Shown here: in pieces, positions 1-8,392 of the stretch
How the letters are laid out: every line of letters starts with the position of its first letter
Numbering within the stretch: position 1 is the stretch's first letter
From: Ensifer oleiphilus
GTDB lineage: Bacteria; Pseudomonadota; Alphaproteobacteria; Rhizobiales; Rhizobiaceae
Assembly (NCBI RefSeq): GCF_013371465.1
Contig: NZ_JABWDU010000013.1
Coordinates: forward strand, 1 to 64,000
DNA length: 64,000 nt
Direction: 5' to 3'
The notes under the pieces: model-generated
The model's database searches: none
What the model saw: the letters and a program-made list of their open reading frames with translations, nothing else
Told to the model about the DNA's origin: nothing
Program-made: the position numbers and the translations under genes

Positions 1-2
1 CC

Positions 3-2057
3 GGCGGAAACGGAAACGATACCGTCAAAGGCGGAAACGGAAACGACACCGTCCTCGTTCAGGCCCGCGCCGACGACCACAGCGATGACGACAACAGCGT
101 CACCGACGACGGCGACGACACATACGAAGGCGGCGCGGGAACCGATACGCTGGATGCCAGTGCCACCACCGAGACCATCGTCGTCGACCTCGAACAAGGA
201 ACGGCGACAGGCGAGGAGATCGGCTCCGACACCGTCGACAGTATCGAGACGGTGATCGCCGGCTCCGGTGACGACCAGCTTGCGGGCGACGCCGCCTGCA
301 ACACATTGATCGGCAATGACGGCGACGATGTCATCGATGGCCGCGCCGGTGACGACACGCTCACAGGTGGCCAGGGCGACGATGTCGTCTCCGGTGGAGC
401 TGGCGATGACACCATCGTCGTCGAGGCTCCTGTCTGCGCGCCGGGTGAGACGACTGATGGCAACGATACCTATCGCGGTGACTCAGGAAACGACGCGCTC
501 GATGCCAGTGCGACGACCGAGAGCATCGTCGTCGACCTCGAAGAGGGAACGGCCACGGGCGAGGAGATCGGCTCCGACACGCTCGACAGCATCGAGACCG
601 TGATCGCCGGTTCCGGCGACGACGAGCTTTCGGGTGACGCGGCGAACAACACACTTGTTGGCAATGACGGCAACGATGCCATCGCTGGCCGCGACGGCGA
701 CGATACGCTGGCCGGCGGCCAGGGCGACGATGTCGTCTCCGGTGGAGGCGGCGATGACACCATCGTCGTCGAGGCTCCGGTCTGCGCGCCTGGTGAGACG
801 AGCGACGGCAACGATACCTACAATGGCGGCACCGGCTTCGACACGCTCGATGCCAGCGCTACCACCGAGAGCATCGTCGTCGATCTCGAGCAGGGAACGG
901 CCACGGGTGAGGAGATCGGTTCGGACACGCTTCAACGGATCGAAGCCGTTATCGGCGGCTCCGGCGACGATCAGCTTTCGGGCGATGCCGAAGGAAACAC
1001 CCTCTTTGGCAATGATGGCAACGATGTCATCGATGGCCGCGCCGGCAACGACACGCTGGCCGGTGGCCAAGGGAACGATACCGTCTCTGGCGACCAGGGC
1101 AACGACACGGTTATCGTCGTCGTGGCCGAAGGTGCCGGCAATGACGGCAATGACAGCTATTCGGGTGGGGACGGCATCGATACGCTCGACATGTCGGCGC
1201 TGGTGCAGGCCGTGCTTGCCGATATCGAGGCCGGCATCGCCGAAGGCGAGGAGATCGGTTCGGACCTGATCGAAGGCTTCGACGTCATTGTCGGTGGCGA
1301 CGGTGGCGACCGCCTGTCGGGTGGGGCCGGCAACAATATCCTGTCGGGCGGCGAGGGCAACGACGTGCTGCGCGGCCGCGGCGGCGACGATGTTCTCGTC
1401 GGGGGTGGCGGCAGTGATAAGTTGGAGGGTAACACCGGCAACGACACCTTCCTCGTGGTGATCGCGCCGGATGCAAGCGGCGACGACGGCAACGACCTGA
1501 TCGACGGCAACGAGGCGGACGATACCTACGACGCCTCGGCAGCGATGCAGGCCGTGGTGATCGACCTCGACCGTGGTACGGCTGAGGGTGTGGAGATCGG
1601 CTCGGACCTGTTGACCTCGATCGAAGGCGCTGTCGGCGGCAAGGGTGACGACGTGCTCGTCGCCGGCAATGCCGTCAACTTCCTCGCCGGCGGCGATGGC
1701 GCCGACATCTTCGTCTTCCGCACGACCGCGTCGCTGGCCAATGACGGCAGCGGCCGCGACGAGATCCGCGACTTTGAGGTCGGCGACCGCGTCGACCTGT
1801 CGAAGATCGCCGAAGCCATCGGCGGGCTCGTCTTCGGCGGACTGCTGGAGGATGGGCAAGCACGCGAGGTGCACCAGATCACCTTCTATCACGAGACCTT
1901 CGGCGACGGCGAGCGCACGGTCGTTCGCGCCGTCGTCGACCTCGAACGCGATGAGGATCTGCAGTTCCTGATCGCCGGCCGCCACGAGCTCACCGAACAG
2001 GACTTTATCCTGGCCGCAACCGAAAACCCGGCGGACCAGTCGAGAGACACCGTCTGA
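3..2057 (+). CDS. RTX (hemolysin-type calcium-binding) secreted protein, 5' end outside window
   Basis: The reading frame is open from base 3, so the start codon lies upstream; 684 codons are visible. It is dominated by nonapeptide motifs of the GGxGxDxL(x) kind, which form Ca-binding beta-rolls in RTX proteins. These sit in tandem units of about 116 residues: equivalent Ile-Glu codons fall at 243, 591, 939, 1269 and 1620. Each unit pairs a conserved stretch (DLExGTAxGEEIGSD) with three or four RTX nonapeptides. The C-terminus (ADIFVF, then DFEVGDRVDLS) resembles the serralysin-type C-terminal region that carries the uncleaved type I secretion signal. The adaptor gene follows 46 bp downstream. 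The protein is probably exported to the surface or medium; enzymatic or adhesive function cannot be judged without the N-terminus. Cysteines in the repeat region are unusual for this family. Confidence 0.9.
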   Translation, partial: GGNGNDTVKGGNGNDTVLVQARADDHSDDDNSVTDDGDDTYEGGAGTDTLDASATTETIVVDLEQGTATGEEIGSDTVDSIETVIAGSGDDQLAGDAACNTLIGNDGDDVIDGRAGDDTLTGGQGDDVVSGGAGDDTIVVEAPVCAPGETTDGNDTYRGDSGNDALDASATTESIVVDLEEGTATGEEIGSDTLDSIETVIAGSGDDELSGDAANNTLVGNDGNDAIAGRDGDDTLAGGQGDDVVSGGGGDDTIVVEAPVCAPGETSDGNDTYNGGTGFDTLDASATTESIVVDLEQGTATGEEIGSDTLQRIEAVIGGSGDDQLSGDAEGNTLFGNDGNDVIDGRAGNDTLAGGQGNDTVSGDQGNDTVIVVVAEGAGNDGNDSYSGGDGIDTLDMSALVQAVLADIEAGIAEGEEIGSDLIEGFDVIVGGDGGDRLSGGAGNNILSGGEGNDVLRGRGGDDVLVGGGGSDKLEGNTGNDTFLVVIAPDASGDDGNDLIDGNEADDTYDASAAMQAVVIDLDRGTAEGVEIGSDLLTSIEGAVGGKGDDVLVAGNAVNFLAGGDGADIFVFRTTASLANDGSGRDEIRDFEVGDRVDLSKIAEAIGGLVFGGLLEDGQAREVHQITFYHETFGDGERTVVRAVVDLERDEDLQFLIAGRHELTEQDFILAATENPADQSRDTV

Positions 2058-2103
2058 ACAACCACAGAACCCAGTCGTCACGCGTTATCGGGAGAAGAAG
2101 ACC

Positions 2104-3429
2104 ATGAAGACCACGGACAAGAGCACGACAGAGGCGGCCGACACGATCGCTCTGCCGGCTGAGAAACCGCAGTTCGGCATCACCTCGCGCATCGCAGTGT
2201 CGGCGATCTTTGCCGCAACGCTGGTGTTCGGCGTCGGCGGCTGGGCCGCCCAGGCGAAGCTGTCGGGCGCCGTCATCACCCAGGGCCAGGTCGCCGTCTC
2301 CCAGCAGGTCAAGCTGATCCAGCACCGCGACGGCGGCATCGTCTCGGCCATCCCCGTCAAGAACGGCACCCATGTCAGGAAGGGCGACGTGCTGCTGCAG
2401 CTCGACGAGACCCAGACCCGGGTCGAGCTGTCGATCGTGCGCGGCCAGCTGCAGCAGTTCTACGCCATGCGCGCCCGGCTGACGGCCGAACGCGACGGCG
2501 ACGCCACCGTCTCCTTCGGCGAGCTCGATATTCCAGAGGTGCTCAAAGCCAGCGAAGTGAAGCTGTTCGAGGCCAATCGCCGGATGATCACCAGCCAGGA
2601 AGAGCAGATGCGGCTGCAGATCGGCCAGTTCGAGGAGCAGATCCGTGGCCTCAAGGCCCAGACCGGTTCCAGCGACAAGGAGAAGGAGATCGTCGAGAAG
2701 GAGATCACCAAGCTCGATACGCTTCTGAAGAGCGGCCTGGTGCCGGTCTCCGAGCATCGCGACCTGTTGCGCCAGATGGCCCGCATCGACGGCTCCAAGG
2801 GGGAACTGCTTGCCCGCATCGCCGAGGCGCTCGGCCAGATCAGCGAGCTGCGCATCAAGCTGATGTCGATCGACCAGAACAACCGCAAGGAAACGCAAGG
2901 CCAGATCGTCGGGCTTGAGGCCAAGATCGCCGAACTGACCGAACGGGCGGTGGCCGCAAAGGACCGGCTGTCGCGCATGGAAGTGCGCGCCCCCGTCGAC
3001 GGGCTCGTCTACGACCTGCAGGTCCACACCATCGGCGGCATCATCGCGCCCGGAGCCACCGCCATGTCGATCGTGCCCGAGGGCGAGGACCTGACGGTGG
3101 AGATCCGCATTCCGCCTGTCGACATCGACCGCATCGCGCCCGGCCAGAAGAGCCGCATGCGCTTTACCGTCTTCAACCAGCGAACGACCCCCGAACTCGA
3201 CGGCCGCATCGACGTCATCGCTGCCGCCACCACGCTCGACCGCAACACCGGACAGCCGTTCTATCTCGCAACCGTCGAGATCACCGAACCGCTCGACAAG
3301 CTCGGTGGCCGCAAGCTCATGCCCGGTATGCCCGTCGAAGTCTTCGTCCAGACCGACGAGAGAACCGCGATCTCGTACCTCACCAAACCATTCACAGACC
3401 AGATGCTCAGGGCATTCCGCGAGGAGTGA
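2104..3429 (+). CDS. HlyD-family type I secretion periplasmic adaptor subunit
   Basis: A 441-residue membrane fusion protein. A short cytoplasmic N-terminus leads to one membrane segment near residues 30-50, then a biotinyl-lipoyl-like half (IQHRDGGIVSAIPVKNGTHV), a long alpha-helical hairpin rich in Glu, Gln and Lys near residues 115-285, and a beta-barrel domain (VRAPVDGLVYDLQVHTIGG). This is the PrsE/HlyD architecture, bridging an inner-membrane ABC exporter and an outer-membrane TolC-type channel. It lies 46 bp after the RTX gene, so that protein is the obvious substrate. The ABC ATPase is not in the window and is either upstream of base 1 or elsewhere. Family assignment is firm; the substrate is inferred from position. 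Confidence 0.93.
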   Translation: MKTTDKSTTEAADTIALPAEKPQFGITSRIAVSAIFAATLVFGVGGWAAQAKLSGAVITQGQVAVSQQVKLIQHRDGGIVSAIPVKNGTHVRKGDVLLQLDETQTRVELSIVRGQLQQFYAMRARLTAERDGDATVSFGELDIPEVLKASEVKLFEANRRMITSQEEQMRLQIGQFEEQIRGLKAQTGSSDKEKEIVEKEITKLDTLLKSGLVPVSEHRDLLRQMARIDGSKGELLARIAEALGQISELRIKLMSIDQNNRKETQGQIVGLEAKIAELTERAVAAKDRLSRMEVRAPVDGLVYDLQVHTIGGIIAPGATAMSIVPEGEDLTVEIRIPPVDIDRIAPGQKSRMRFTVFNQRTTPELDGRIDVIAAATTLDRNTGQPFYLATVEITEPLDKLGGRKLMPGMPVEVFVQTDERTAISYLTKPFTDQMLRAFREE

Positions 3430-3450
3430 AGGAAGGGCGTCGATCGGAAG

Positions 3451-3484
3451 CAGGGATGAAGTTGATAAGCCGGCTTCATCCCTG
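3451..3484. terminator. 11-bp perfect inverted repeat between convergent genes
   Basis: CAGGGATGAAG at 3451-3461 pairs perfectly with CTTCATCCCTG at 3474-3484 across a 12-nt loop. It sits between the adaptor gene stop and the convergent TusA-like gene, where a shared terminator is expected. Neither strand has a U-run after the stem, so intrinsic termination is not certain. Confidence 0.45.
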
Positions 3485-3539
3485 TGCCTTGACGTGAGGA
3501 CGTCGTTGGTCTGGAGGAGAGCCGACGGCGCCTTGTGCT

Positions 3540-3776
3540 TCAGGCGCCCTTGCGGATCAGGAAGCGGTGACCGCCCTCAGCGGCGCAAGCCGCCTCGAGG
3601 CTATGGCCATCCTCCCGGCAGAAATGCGGGATATCGATCACGGCCATCGGATCGGTCGTCTCGATCTCGAGCAGTGCACCTGCGGCCATGGAGGCGATGC
3701 GCTTGCGGGCCTTCAAAACGGGAAGGGGGCACTTAAGCCCCCTGAGGTCGTAGACCGTCTTTCCTTCGTCAGGCAT
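3540..3776 (-). CDS. TusA/SirA-family sulfurtransferase-like protein
   Basis: A 78-residue protein with the TusA signature CPLPVLKARK, the Cys being residue 16. In TusA this Cys carries persulfide sulfur for tRNA thiolation; many relatives serve other sulfur-relay or membrane-linked roles, so the partner here is unknown. The ATG start at 3776-3774 shares one base with the stop codon of the upstream L,D-transpeptidase gene (TGATG arrangement), implying translational coupling. A TTG one codon earlier would extend the protein by one residue but is less likely. The length is normal for the family. The pairing with a peptidoglycan enzyme is functionally unexplained. Confidence 0.88.
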   Translation of the reverse strand: MPDEGKTVYDLRGLKCPLPVLKARKRIASMAAGALLEIETTDPMAVIDIPHFCREDGHSLEAACAAEGGHRFLIRKGA

Positions 3777-5221
3777 CAATTGCCCCAGATCTTCCAGAAC
3801 GGCCGCTTTTTCGGCGGTTGTTCCACCGCAATGGGTGCTTCGGTCGTTGGCGCGACGGTGGCTTCGGCATTTGCCGCGGCCACGGCGGTCACTTCAGGCT
3901 GTGCCTCTTGCGGGGCTTCGACTGAGTGGGTCTGTTTTGCCGCTGCACCGGCCGGCTGCACCTGCGGCTGGACGGCTGCCTGCAGTTCGGGGGGCGGCTG
4001 TGTGAGCTGCGCCTGTTCTGCCGGTTCGCCCTTAGAGAACAGGCTCCAGAAGGATTTCTTTGCCGGCTGCTCGACGGCTGCCTGCAATACCGGCTGGGGG
4101 ATCGGGTTGGCGGCGGGAACCGGCACGTGTGTGCCGCCCTTGGTTGCTTTTTCGAGCTCCTTTTTCTGGATCTCGACAGCCACCTTGGTTTCTTCGGCTT
4201 CCTTCTGTTCGGCCAGCTTCTTTTCGAGGTCGCTTGCCTTCATCAGCTTGCCGGCGTCGATCGAGTTGCCGGTCGGTGCGTAGGCAAGCTCGCGGCCGGC
4301 GCGCTGCTTGGCGACGATCGCCTTGCGCTCGGCCTCGCTCGGCTCATACCAGACCATGCCGTCATACTTCTTCATGGCCTTGTCGTAGTCGAGCTTGTAG
4401 CCCTTCTCGAACGTCGACATTGCCATCTGCAGCGCGGGCGGGGTGGACATCGCCGGGCACGTGCCGCCTGGATTGAACGCGCCGCTGCCCTGCTGGTTGA
4501 AGACGTATTTCTTCTCGCAGACATTGATCTCCGGCGGACGCTTGGTGACTTCGAACTGATCGTAGCCGACCTTCAGCATGTTCCAGAATTCGATGTTGGG
4601 ATTGTTGCGGTGACGCGCCATGTTCTCGGCGGTCATTCGGAAGGGGAATGCCTGGAGCTGGACGCTCTGCTGCCCGCCCTTGAAGGCGTCGCGCGCCATC
4701 GCGAAGATCTCGATCATCTGCTCGTCGGTCATCGAGTAGCAGCCGGACGACGAACAGGCACCGTGGATCATCAGATGCGTACCCTGACGGCCATTGGCAC
4801 GGTCATAGGTGTTGGGGTAACCGGTGTTGATCGCCAGATAGTATTTCGAATTGGGGTTCAGCTGTTGCGGGAACAGCGGATAGAAGCCTTCCGGGGCCTG
4901 ACGATCGCCTTCCTTCACCTTCGGGCCGAGCTTGCCCGACCAGGCACAGATCTTGTAGCTCTTCAGGAGCTGGAAGCGGTTGGACGTATTGGCCTTCCAG
5001 ACCTCGAGCGTGCCTTCTTCCTTAAAGATGCGCAGCGCGATCGGGGATGTCTTTTGCATCCCGAGCTCGCTCATCTTGGCGGCCATCTTGCTGGAAAGCT
5101 GGTATTCGGTCTTGTTCTTGACGGTCGAAAGATCGACCGTCGCCGTATCCAGGGCATCATTGGTGCAGCCGGCAAGCGCAGCGGCAACAGCGGCGGTGGC
5201 TACAAGGTTTCTCAAGCGCAT
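3776..5221 (-). CDS. L,D-transpeptidase family lipoprotein (YafK-like)
   Basis: 481 residues from ATG at 5221. The N-terminus is a lipoprotein signal with lipobox LAGC (Cys19). The YkuD-type catalytic domain occupies roughly residues 55-200, with the active-site motif HGACSSSGC (His153, Cys161). These enzymes crosslink peptidoglycan through meso-DAP or attach proteins to it in the periplasm. The C-terminal third is low-complexity, rich in Ala, Pro, Gln and Glu, and probably a disordered spacer ending in basic and aromatic residues. An in-frame TTG at 5239 would add six residues ahead of the signal; ATG is chosen because the signal peptide then begins normally. It is translationally coupled to the TusA-like gene. 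Confidence 0.87.
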   Translation of the reverse strand: MRLRNLVATAAVAAALAGCTNDALDTATVDLSTVKNKTEYQLSSKMAAKMSELGMQKTSPIALRIFKEEGTLEVWKANTSNRFQLLKSYKICAWSGKLGPKVKEGDRQAPEGFYPLFPQQLNPNSKYYLAINTGYPNTYDRANGRQGTHLMIHGACSSSGCYSMTDEQMIEIFAMARDAFKGGQQSVQLQAFPFRMTAENMARHRNNPNIEFWNMLKVGYDQFEVTKRPPEINVCEKKYVFNQQGSGAFNPGGTCPAMSTPPALQMAMSTFEKGYKLDYDKAMKKYDGMVWYEPSEAERKAIVAKQRAGRELAYAPTGNSIDAGKLMKASDLEKKLAEQKEAEETKVAVEIQKKELEKATKGGTHVPVPAANPIPQPVLQAAVEQPAKKSFWSLFSKGEPAEQAQLTQPPPELQAAVQPQVQPAGAAAKQTHSVEAPQEAQPEVTAVAAANAEATVAPTTEAPIAVEQPPKKRPFWKIWGN

Positions 5222-5300
5222 CAGCGAAAGCCCGTTCAAACCAAAACTCGTCAGTGCGAGCCGCGTCCGACGGGGAGGGCTCTTAGGGAATCAGTAAGCC

Positions 5301-5340
5301 ATTATACTTCACGAATTCTTAACCTTGCAGGGCGCCCTGC
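5301..5340 (-). promoter_or_regulatory. Putative promoter of the L,D-transpeptidase gene with overlapping palindrome
   Basis: On the minus strand a consensus -10 hexamer TATAAT occupies 5306-5301. The -35 position 18 bp upstream is only TGCAAG (5329-5324). A perfect 14-bp palindrome, GCAGGGCGCCCTGC at 5327-5340, overlaps that weak -35. A good -10, a poor -35 and a palindrome at the -35 suggest control by a dimeric regulator. This is inference; the regulator is unknown. Confidence 0.5.
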
Positions 5341-5433
5341 ACACACCGTTGTTCATGACGCCACGAATATGGCCAAGATTTGGCCATAGCCCGCTTTGTG
5401 GTTGCGAATTCTCTAGCGAACAATCGCCCGGAA

Positions 5434-6387
5434 TCAGAGGTTCCGGCCGATATTGAGGTACTTTTGTCGGCGATCGGTGCGCAATTCGTCGCCATTGCGT
5501 CCGGACAGTTCCTTCAGTGCATCGGCAATCACCGTTCCGGTGCGGGCGATGACCGATTGCGGATCGCGGTGCGCGCCGCCGACAGGCTCGGGAATGATGC
5601 CGTCGATCACGCCCAGTGCCTTCAGATCTTCAGAGGTGATCTTCATGTTGCTGGCGGCTTCCTTGGCGCGGGTCGAATCGCGCCAGAGGATCGAGGCGGC
5701 ACCTTCCGGCGAGATGACGCTGTAAATGGCATGCTCCAGCATGTAGACGCGGTTGCCGGTGGCGATCGCAATCGCGCCGCCCGAGCCGCCTTCGCCGATG
5801 ACGACGGTGACGATCGGTACGCGCACGTTCAGGCACATTTCCGTCGAGCGGGCGATGGCTTCCGCCTGGCCGCGTTCTTCCGCGCCGACGCCGGGATAGG
5901 CACCGGCGGTATCGATCAGAGTGATCAGCGGCAGGCCGAAGCGGTCGGCCATTTCCATGATGCGGATCGCCTTGCGGTAGCCTTCAGGACGCGGGCTGCC
6001 GAAATTGTGCTTGATGCGCGACTTGGTGTCGCTGCCCTTTTCCTGGCCGAGGACGGCGACCGGCATGCCGCGAAAGCGCGCAAGACCGGCCTGGATGGCC
6101 TCGTCGTTGCCATAGTTGCGGTCGCCGGCAAGCGGTGTGAACTCGGTGAAGAGTTCAGCCGAATAATCCAGGAAATGCGGGCGCGAGGGGTGGCGGGCGA
6201 CCTGGGTTTTCTGCCACGGCGTCAGCTTCGAATATATCTCGGCCATCGCATCGCGGACCCGTGTCTCGAGCCGTTCGACCTCATCCGAAGTGTTCACACT
6301 CTCGTCTTCGCCGGCGAGCTTCTTCAGTTCGAGAATCTTGCCTTCGAGGTCGGAGATTGGTTTTTCGAAATCGAGATAGTTGTGCAT
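5434..6387 (-). CDS. accA: Acetyl-CoA carboxylase carboxyltransferase subunit alpha
   Basis: 317 residues, the usual AccA length. With AccD it transfers the carboxyl group from carboxybiotin on BCCP to acetyl-CoA, making malonyl-CoA for fatty-acid synthesis in the cytoplasm. Visible features are the N-terminal [14 protein letters not shown] helix region, the [17 protein letters not shown] segment, [19 protein letters not shown], and the oxyanion-forming [14 protein letters not shown]. The ATG at 6387 aligns with the family N-terminus; a longer in-frame extension upstream has no such support and overlaps xerD. The gene lies 64 bp downstream of xerD on the same strand. accD is not adjacent, as is common in this group. 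Confidence 0.96.
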   Translation of the reverse strand: MHNYLDFEKPISDLEGKILELKKLAGEDESVNTSDEVERLETRVRDAMAEIYSKLTPWQKTQVARHPSRPHFLDYSAELFTEFTPLAGDRNYGNDEAIQAGLARFRGMPVAVLGQEKGSDTKSRIKHNFGSPRPEGYRKAIRIMEMADRFGLPLITLIDTAGAYPGVGAEERGQAEAIARSTEMCLNVRVPIVTVVIGEGGSGGAIAIATGNRVYMLEHAIYSVISPEGAASILWRDSTRAKEAASNMKITSEDLKALGVIDGIIPEPVGGAHRDPQSVIARTGTVIADALKELSGRNGDELRTDRRQKYLNIGRNL

Positions 6388-6451
6388 GAGATGCGTTTCC
6401 GATCGTTTTGCGACAAGGATCTGCCGGCCGAAACCAGCCTGCCCGGCGGTC

Positions 6452-7414
6452 CTAATCCTGTTTTTTCGCCTGTTTGGCAAGAGGGTGATGGTTTTGCACG
6501 AGGTCGTGCAGCCGTTCTTCCAGAACATGTGTATAGATTTGTGTCGTGGAAATGTCCGAGTGACCCAACAGTTCCTGCACGGCGCGAAGGTCGGCGCCGT
6601 TGGCAAGGAGGTGGCTGGCGAAGGCATGACGCAGCACGTGCGGCGAGATCGTCGCGACCCGGATGCCGGCGCGTGCGGCCAGCGATTTCAGGTCGCGGGC
6701 AAAGACCTGGCGGGGCAGGAAGCCCGCTTTGGCCGATGAGGGGAACAACCAGGGGCTTTCGCGCTCACCCTTGTCCGCTTTCGCAAACTCTTCTGCCAGA
6801 GCCGAACCGTAAACACGCATTGCGCGGATCGCTGCCTGCGACAGGGGCACCAGCCGCTCCTTGTTGCCCTTGCCGCGGATGACGAGAAAGCGTCCGTCCT
6901 GGGCAAGCACGCTTGCAGGCAGCGACACCAATTCGCTGACGCGCATGCCGGTGGCGTAGAGAAGTTCCATCAAGGCATGCATGCGCAGCCTGGAAAGCCG
7001 CTCCGGTCCGCCGGGCGCCGCCTCGGCCTCGCTCTCTGCCTGACCGATCAGGCGCGACACGTCGTCGATGCTCAGCGTCTTCGGCAGGCTTCTGCCTTTC
7101 TTGGGTGCATCGAGAATGCCTGTCGGGTCGTCGCCTCGCAGGCCTTCGGCATAGAGGAATTTGTAGAATTGTCGGAGCGCTGACAGCCGGCGGGCCTGTG
7201 AAGAGGGCTTGAAACCCTGGCCGGCGAGATGGGCGAGATAGTGCCGGAGATCGTCGGTCAGCGCACCCGTCAGGCCCATTCCTCGGCCGCGCATGTGGGA
7301 CAACGCGTCTTCCAGGTCGCGCTCGTAGGATTGCAGCGTGTTGACGGCGGCGCCGCGTTCGGCGCTCATCATTTCGAGGAAGGCCTCGACATGTGCCGCG
7401 GAAAGATCGCTCAT
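6452..7414 (-). CDS. xerD: Site-specific tyrosine recombinase XerD
   Basis: 320 residues. An N-terminal SAM-like core-binding domain (about residues 1-110) precedes a catalytic domain with the full tyrosine-recombinase set: Arg in ATGMRVSEL, Lys in [12 protein letters not shown], HxxR in [12 protein letters not shown], His in [10 protein letters not shown] and the nucleophile Tyr in [10 protein letters not shown]. XerD works with XerC at dif to resolve chromosome dimers at division. Its setting beside accA, with no attachment-site duplication or phage genes, supports the housekeeping enzyme over an integrase. The start ATG (7414-7412) overlaps the stop codon of the 49-residue membrane-protein gene upstream, so the two are likely co-translated. 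Confidence 0.93.
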   Translation of the reverse strand: MSDLSAAHVEAFLEMMSAERGAAVNTLQSYERDLEDALSHMRGRGMGLTGALTDDLRHYLAHLAGQGFKPSSQARRLSALRQFYKFLYAEGLRGDDPTGILDAPKKGRSLPKTLSIDDVSRLIGQAESEAEAAPGGPERLSRLRMHALMELLYATGMRVSELVSLPASVLAQDGRFLVIRGKGNKERLVPLSQAAIRAMRVYGSALAEEFAKADKGERESPWLFPSSAKAGFLPRQVFARDLKSLAARAGIRVATISPHVLRHAFASHLLANGADLRAVQELLGHSDISTTQIYTHVLEERLHDLVQNHHPLAKQAKKQD

Positions 7415-7560
7415 TGTGTCTTGTTCACCCGCTCTGAGGGGATCTTCACGGTCACATTCCGCTCGACCGGCTCGACGAAGGTGACGAGAGCGATCATCGT
7501 GCCGTAGACCAGCCCGGCGATGACGCCGCAGAAGAACAGGAACCGGAAGAGGGTGGGCAT
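7411..7560 (-). CDS. Small conserved-looking membrane protein, 49 residues
   Basis: A short frame reading [20 protein letters not shown] at its N-terminus. It has one strong transmembrane or signal-anchor segment (about residues 4-30) and a charged tail ([20 protein letters not shown]). The start is supported by GAGGAG six bases upstream. The TGA stop at 7413-7411 overlaps the xerD ATG (ATGA), the arrangement of a translationally coupled operon. I recall similar short proteins upstream of xerD in rhizobia, but no function is known to me. Start, Shine-Dalgarno and overlap make it a credible real gene despite its size. Confidence 0.75.
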   Translation of the reverse strand: MPTLFRFLFFCGVIAGLVYGTMIALVTFVEPVERNVTVKIPSERVNKTQ

Positions 7561-7801
7561 TTCAGTCTCCTCTGTATGGGTCCTTAAGCCGGAGCGAATC
7601 CAGGTATAAAATCATGCAGCCGTTGAATGTGCTAAGGCAGCCTTTTGCGCGTCTGGATGGACGCGTGGCCCGTTGGCGGATGCCCAATCTATATGAACGC
7701 CCCTTTCGCCAAGTTCAAGAAGCTTGCACGGAGGGCCGCGACGGCTTGACGCTCCACCCCGATTTGTCGATACCGGAAGGGAATGGGGAACAAGAAGTCC
7801 A

Positions 7802-8392
7802 ATGAACGACGTGATCGAACCGGTTTCCGCGACGCTTGCCGAACGGGCGAAGCTTGCGCTCGGTAAACGCAATCTCGTTTTCATCGGCCTGATGGGCGCC
7901 GGAAAATCGGCGATCGGTCGGCTTACGGCGCAGGCACTCGGCATACCCTTCGTCGATTCCGACCACGAGATCGAGCGCGTCTCACGCATGACGATCAGCG
8001 ATCTCTTTGCCCGTTATGGCGAGGACGAGTTCAGGGCGCTGGAAACGCGCGTTCTGAAACGCCTGCTGCGCACCGGTCCCCGCGTCGTTTCGACCGGCGG
8101 TGGCGCCTATATCAACGAGCGATCGCGGCGCCAGATCAAGCGCGGCGGCCTGACGATCTGGCTCAATGCGGAGCTGGACGTGCTGTGGGAACGGGTCAAC
8201 AAGCGCGACACGCGTCCGCTCTTGAAGACCGAAAACCCCAAGCAGACGCTCGAAAACCTGATGCGCGCCCGCTACCCGATCTATGCCGAAGCCGATCTGA
8301 CGGTGATGTCGCGCGATGTGAACAAGGAGACGATGGTGGAGGACGTTCTCACCGCCGTCATAGATTTCCGGAAAGTCCCCAACGATGAATAA
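7802..8392 (+). CDS. aroK: Shikimate kinase
   Basis: 196 residues. It phosphorylates shikimate with ATP in the chorismate pathway. The P-loop GLMGAGKS lies near residues 29-36. A shikimate-binding region (FVDSDHEIE) follows, then STGGGAY (the family GGG motif) and the lid region with RDTRPLL. An N-terminal extension of about 20 residues before the P-loop domain is common in rhizobia. ATG at 7802 is chosen because the frame upstream has no domain support. The stop overlaps aroB by 8 bases, so aroK-aroB form a coupled pair followed by a CorC-family gene. Confidence 0.95.
   Translation: MNDVIEPVSATLAERAKLALGKRNLVFIGLMGAGKSAIGRLTAQALGIPFVDSDHEIERVSRMTISDLFARYGEDEFRALETRVLKRLLRTGPRVVSTGGGAYINERSRRQIKRGGLTIWLNAELDVLWERVNKRDTRPLLKTENPKQTLENLMRARYPIYAEADLTVMSRDVNKETMVEDVLTAVIDFRKVPNDE

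Noticed and set aside
483-2081. Long minus-strand frame (532 codons) opposite the RTX gene
   Set aside because: It is a shadow of the GC-rich repeat: the plus-strand product has clear RTX motifs, and the minus-strand product is low-complexity with no known domain or start signal.
3926-5389. Plus-strand frame opposite the L,D-transpeptidase
   Set aside because: The minus-strand protein has a lipobox and an intact HGACSSSGC active site; the plus-strand product has no recognisable features.
5380-6882. Plus-strand frame of 500 codons opposite accA and xerD
   Set aside because: Both minus-strand genes have full motif sets; this is codon-bias mirror sequence.
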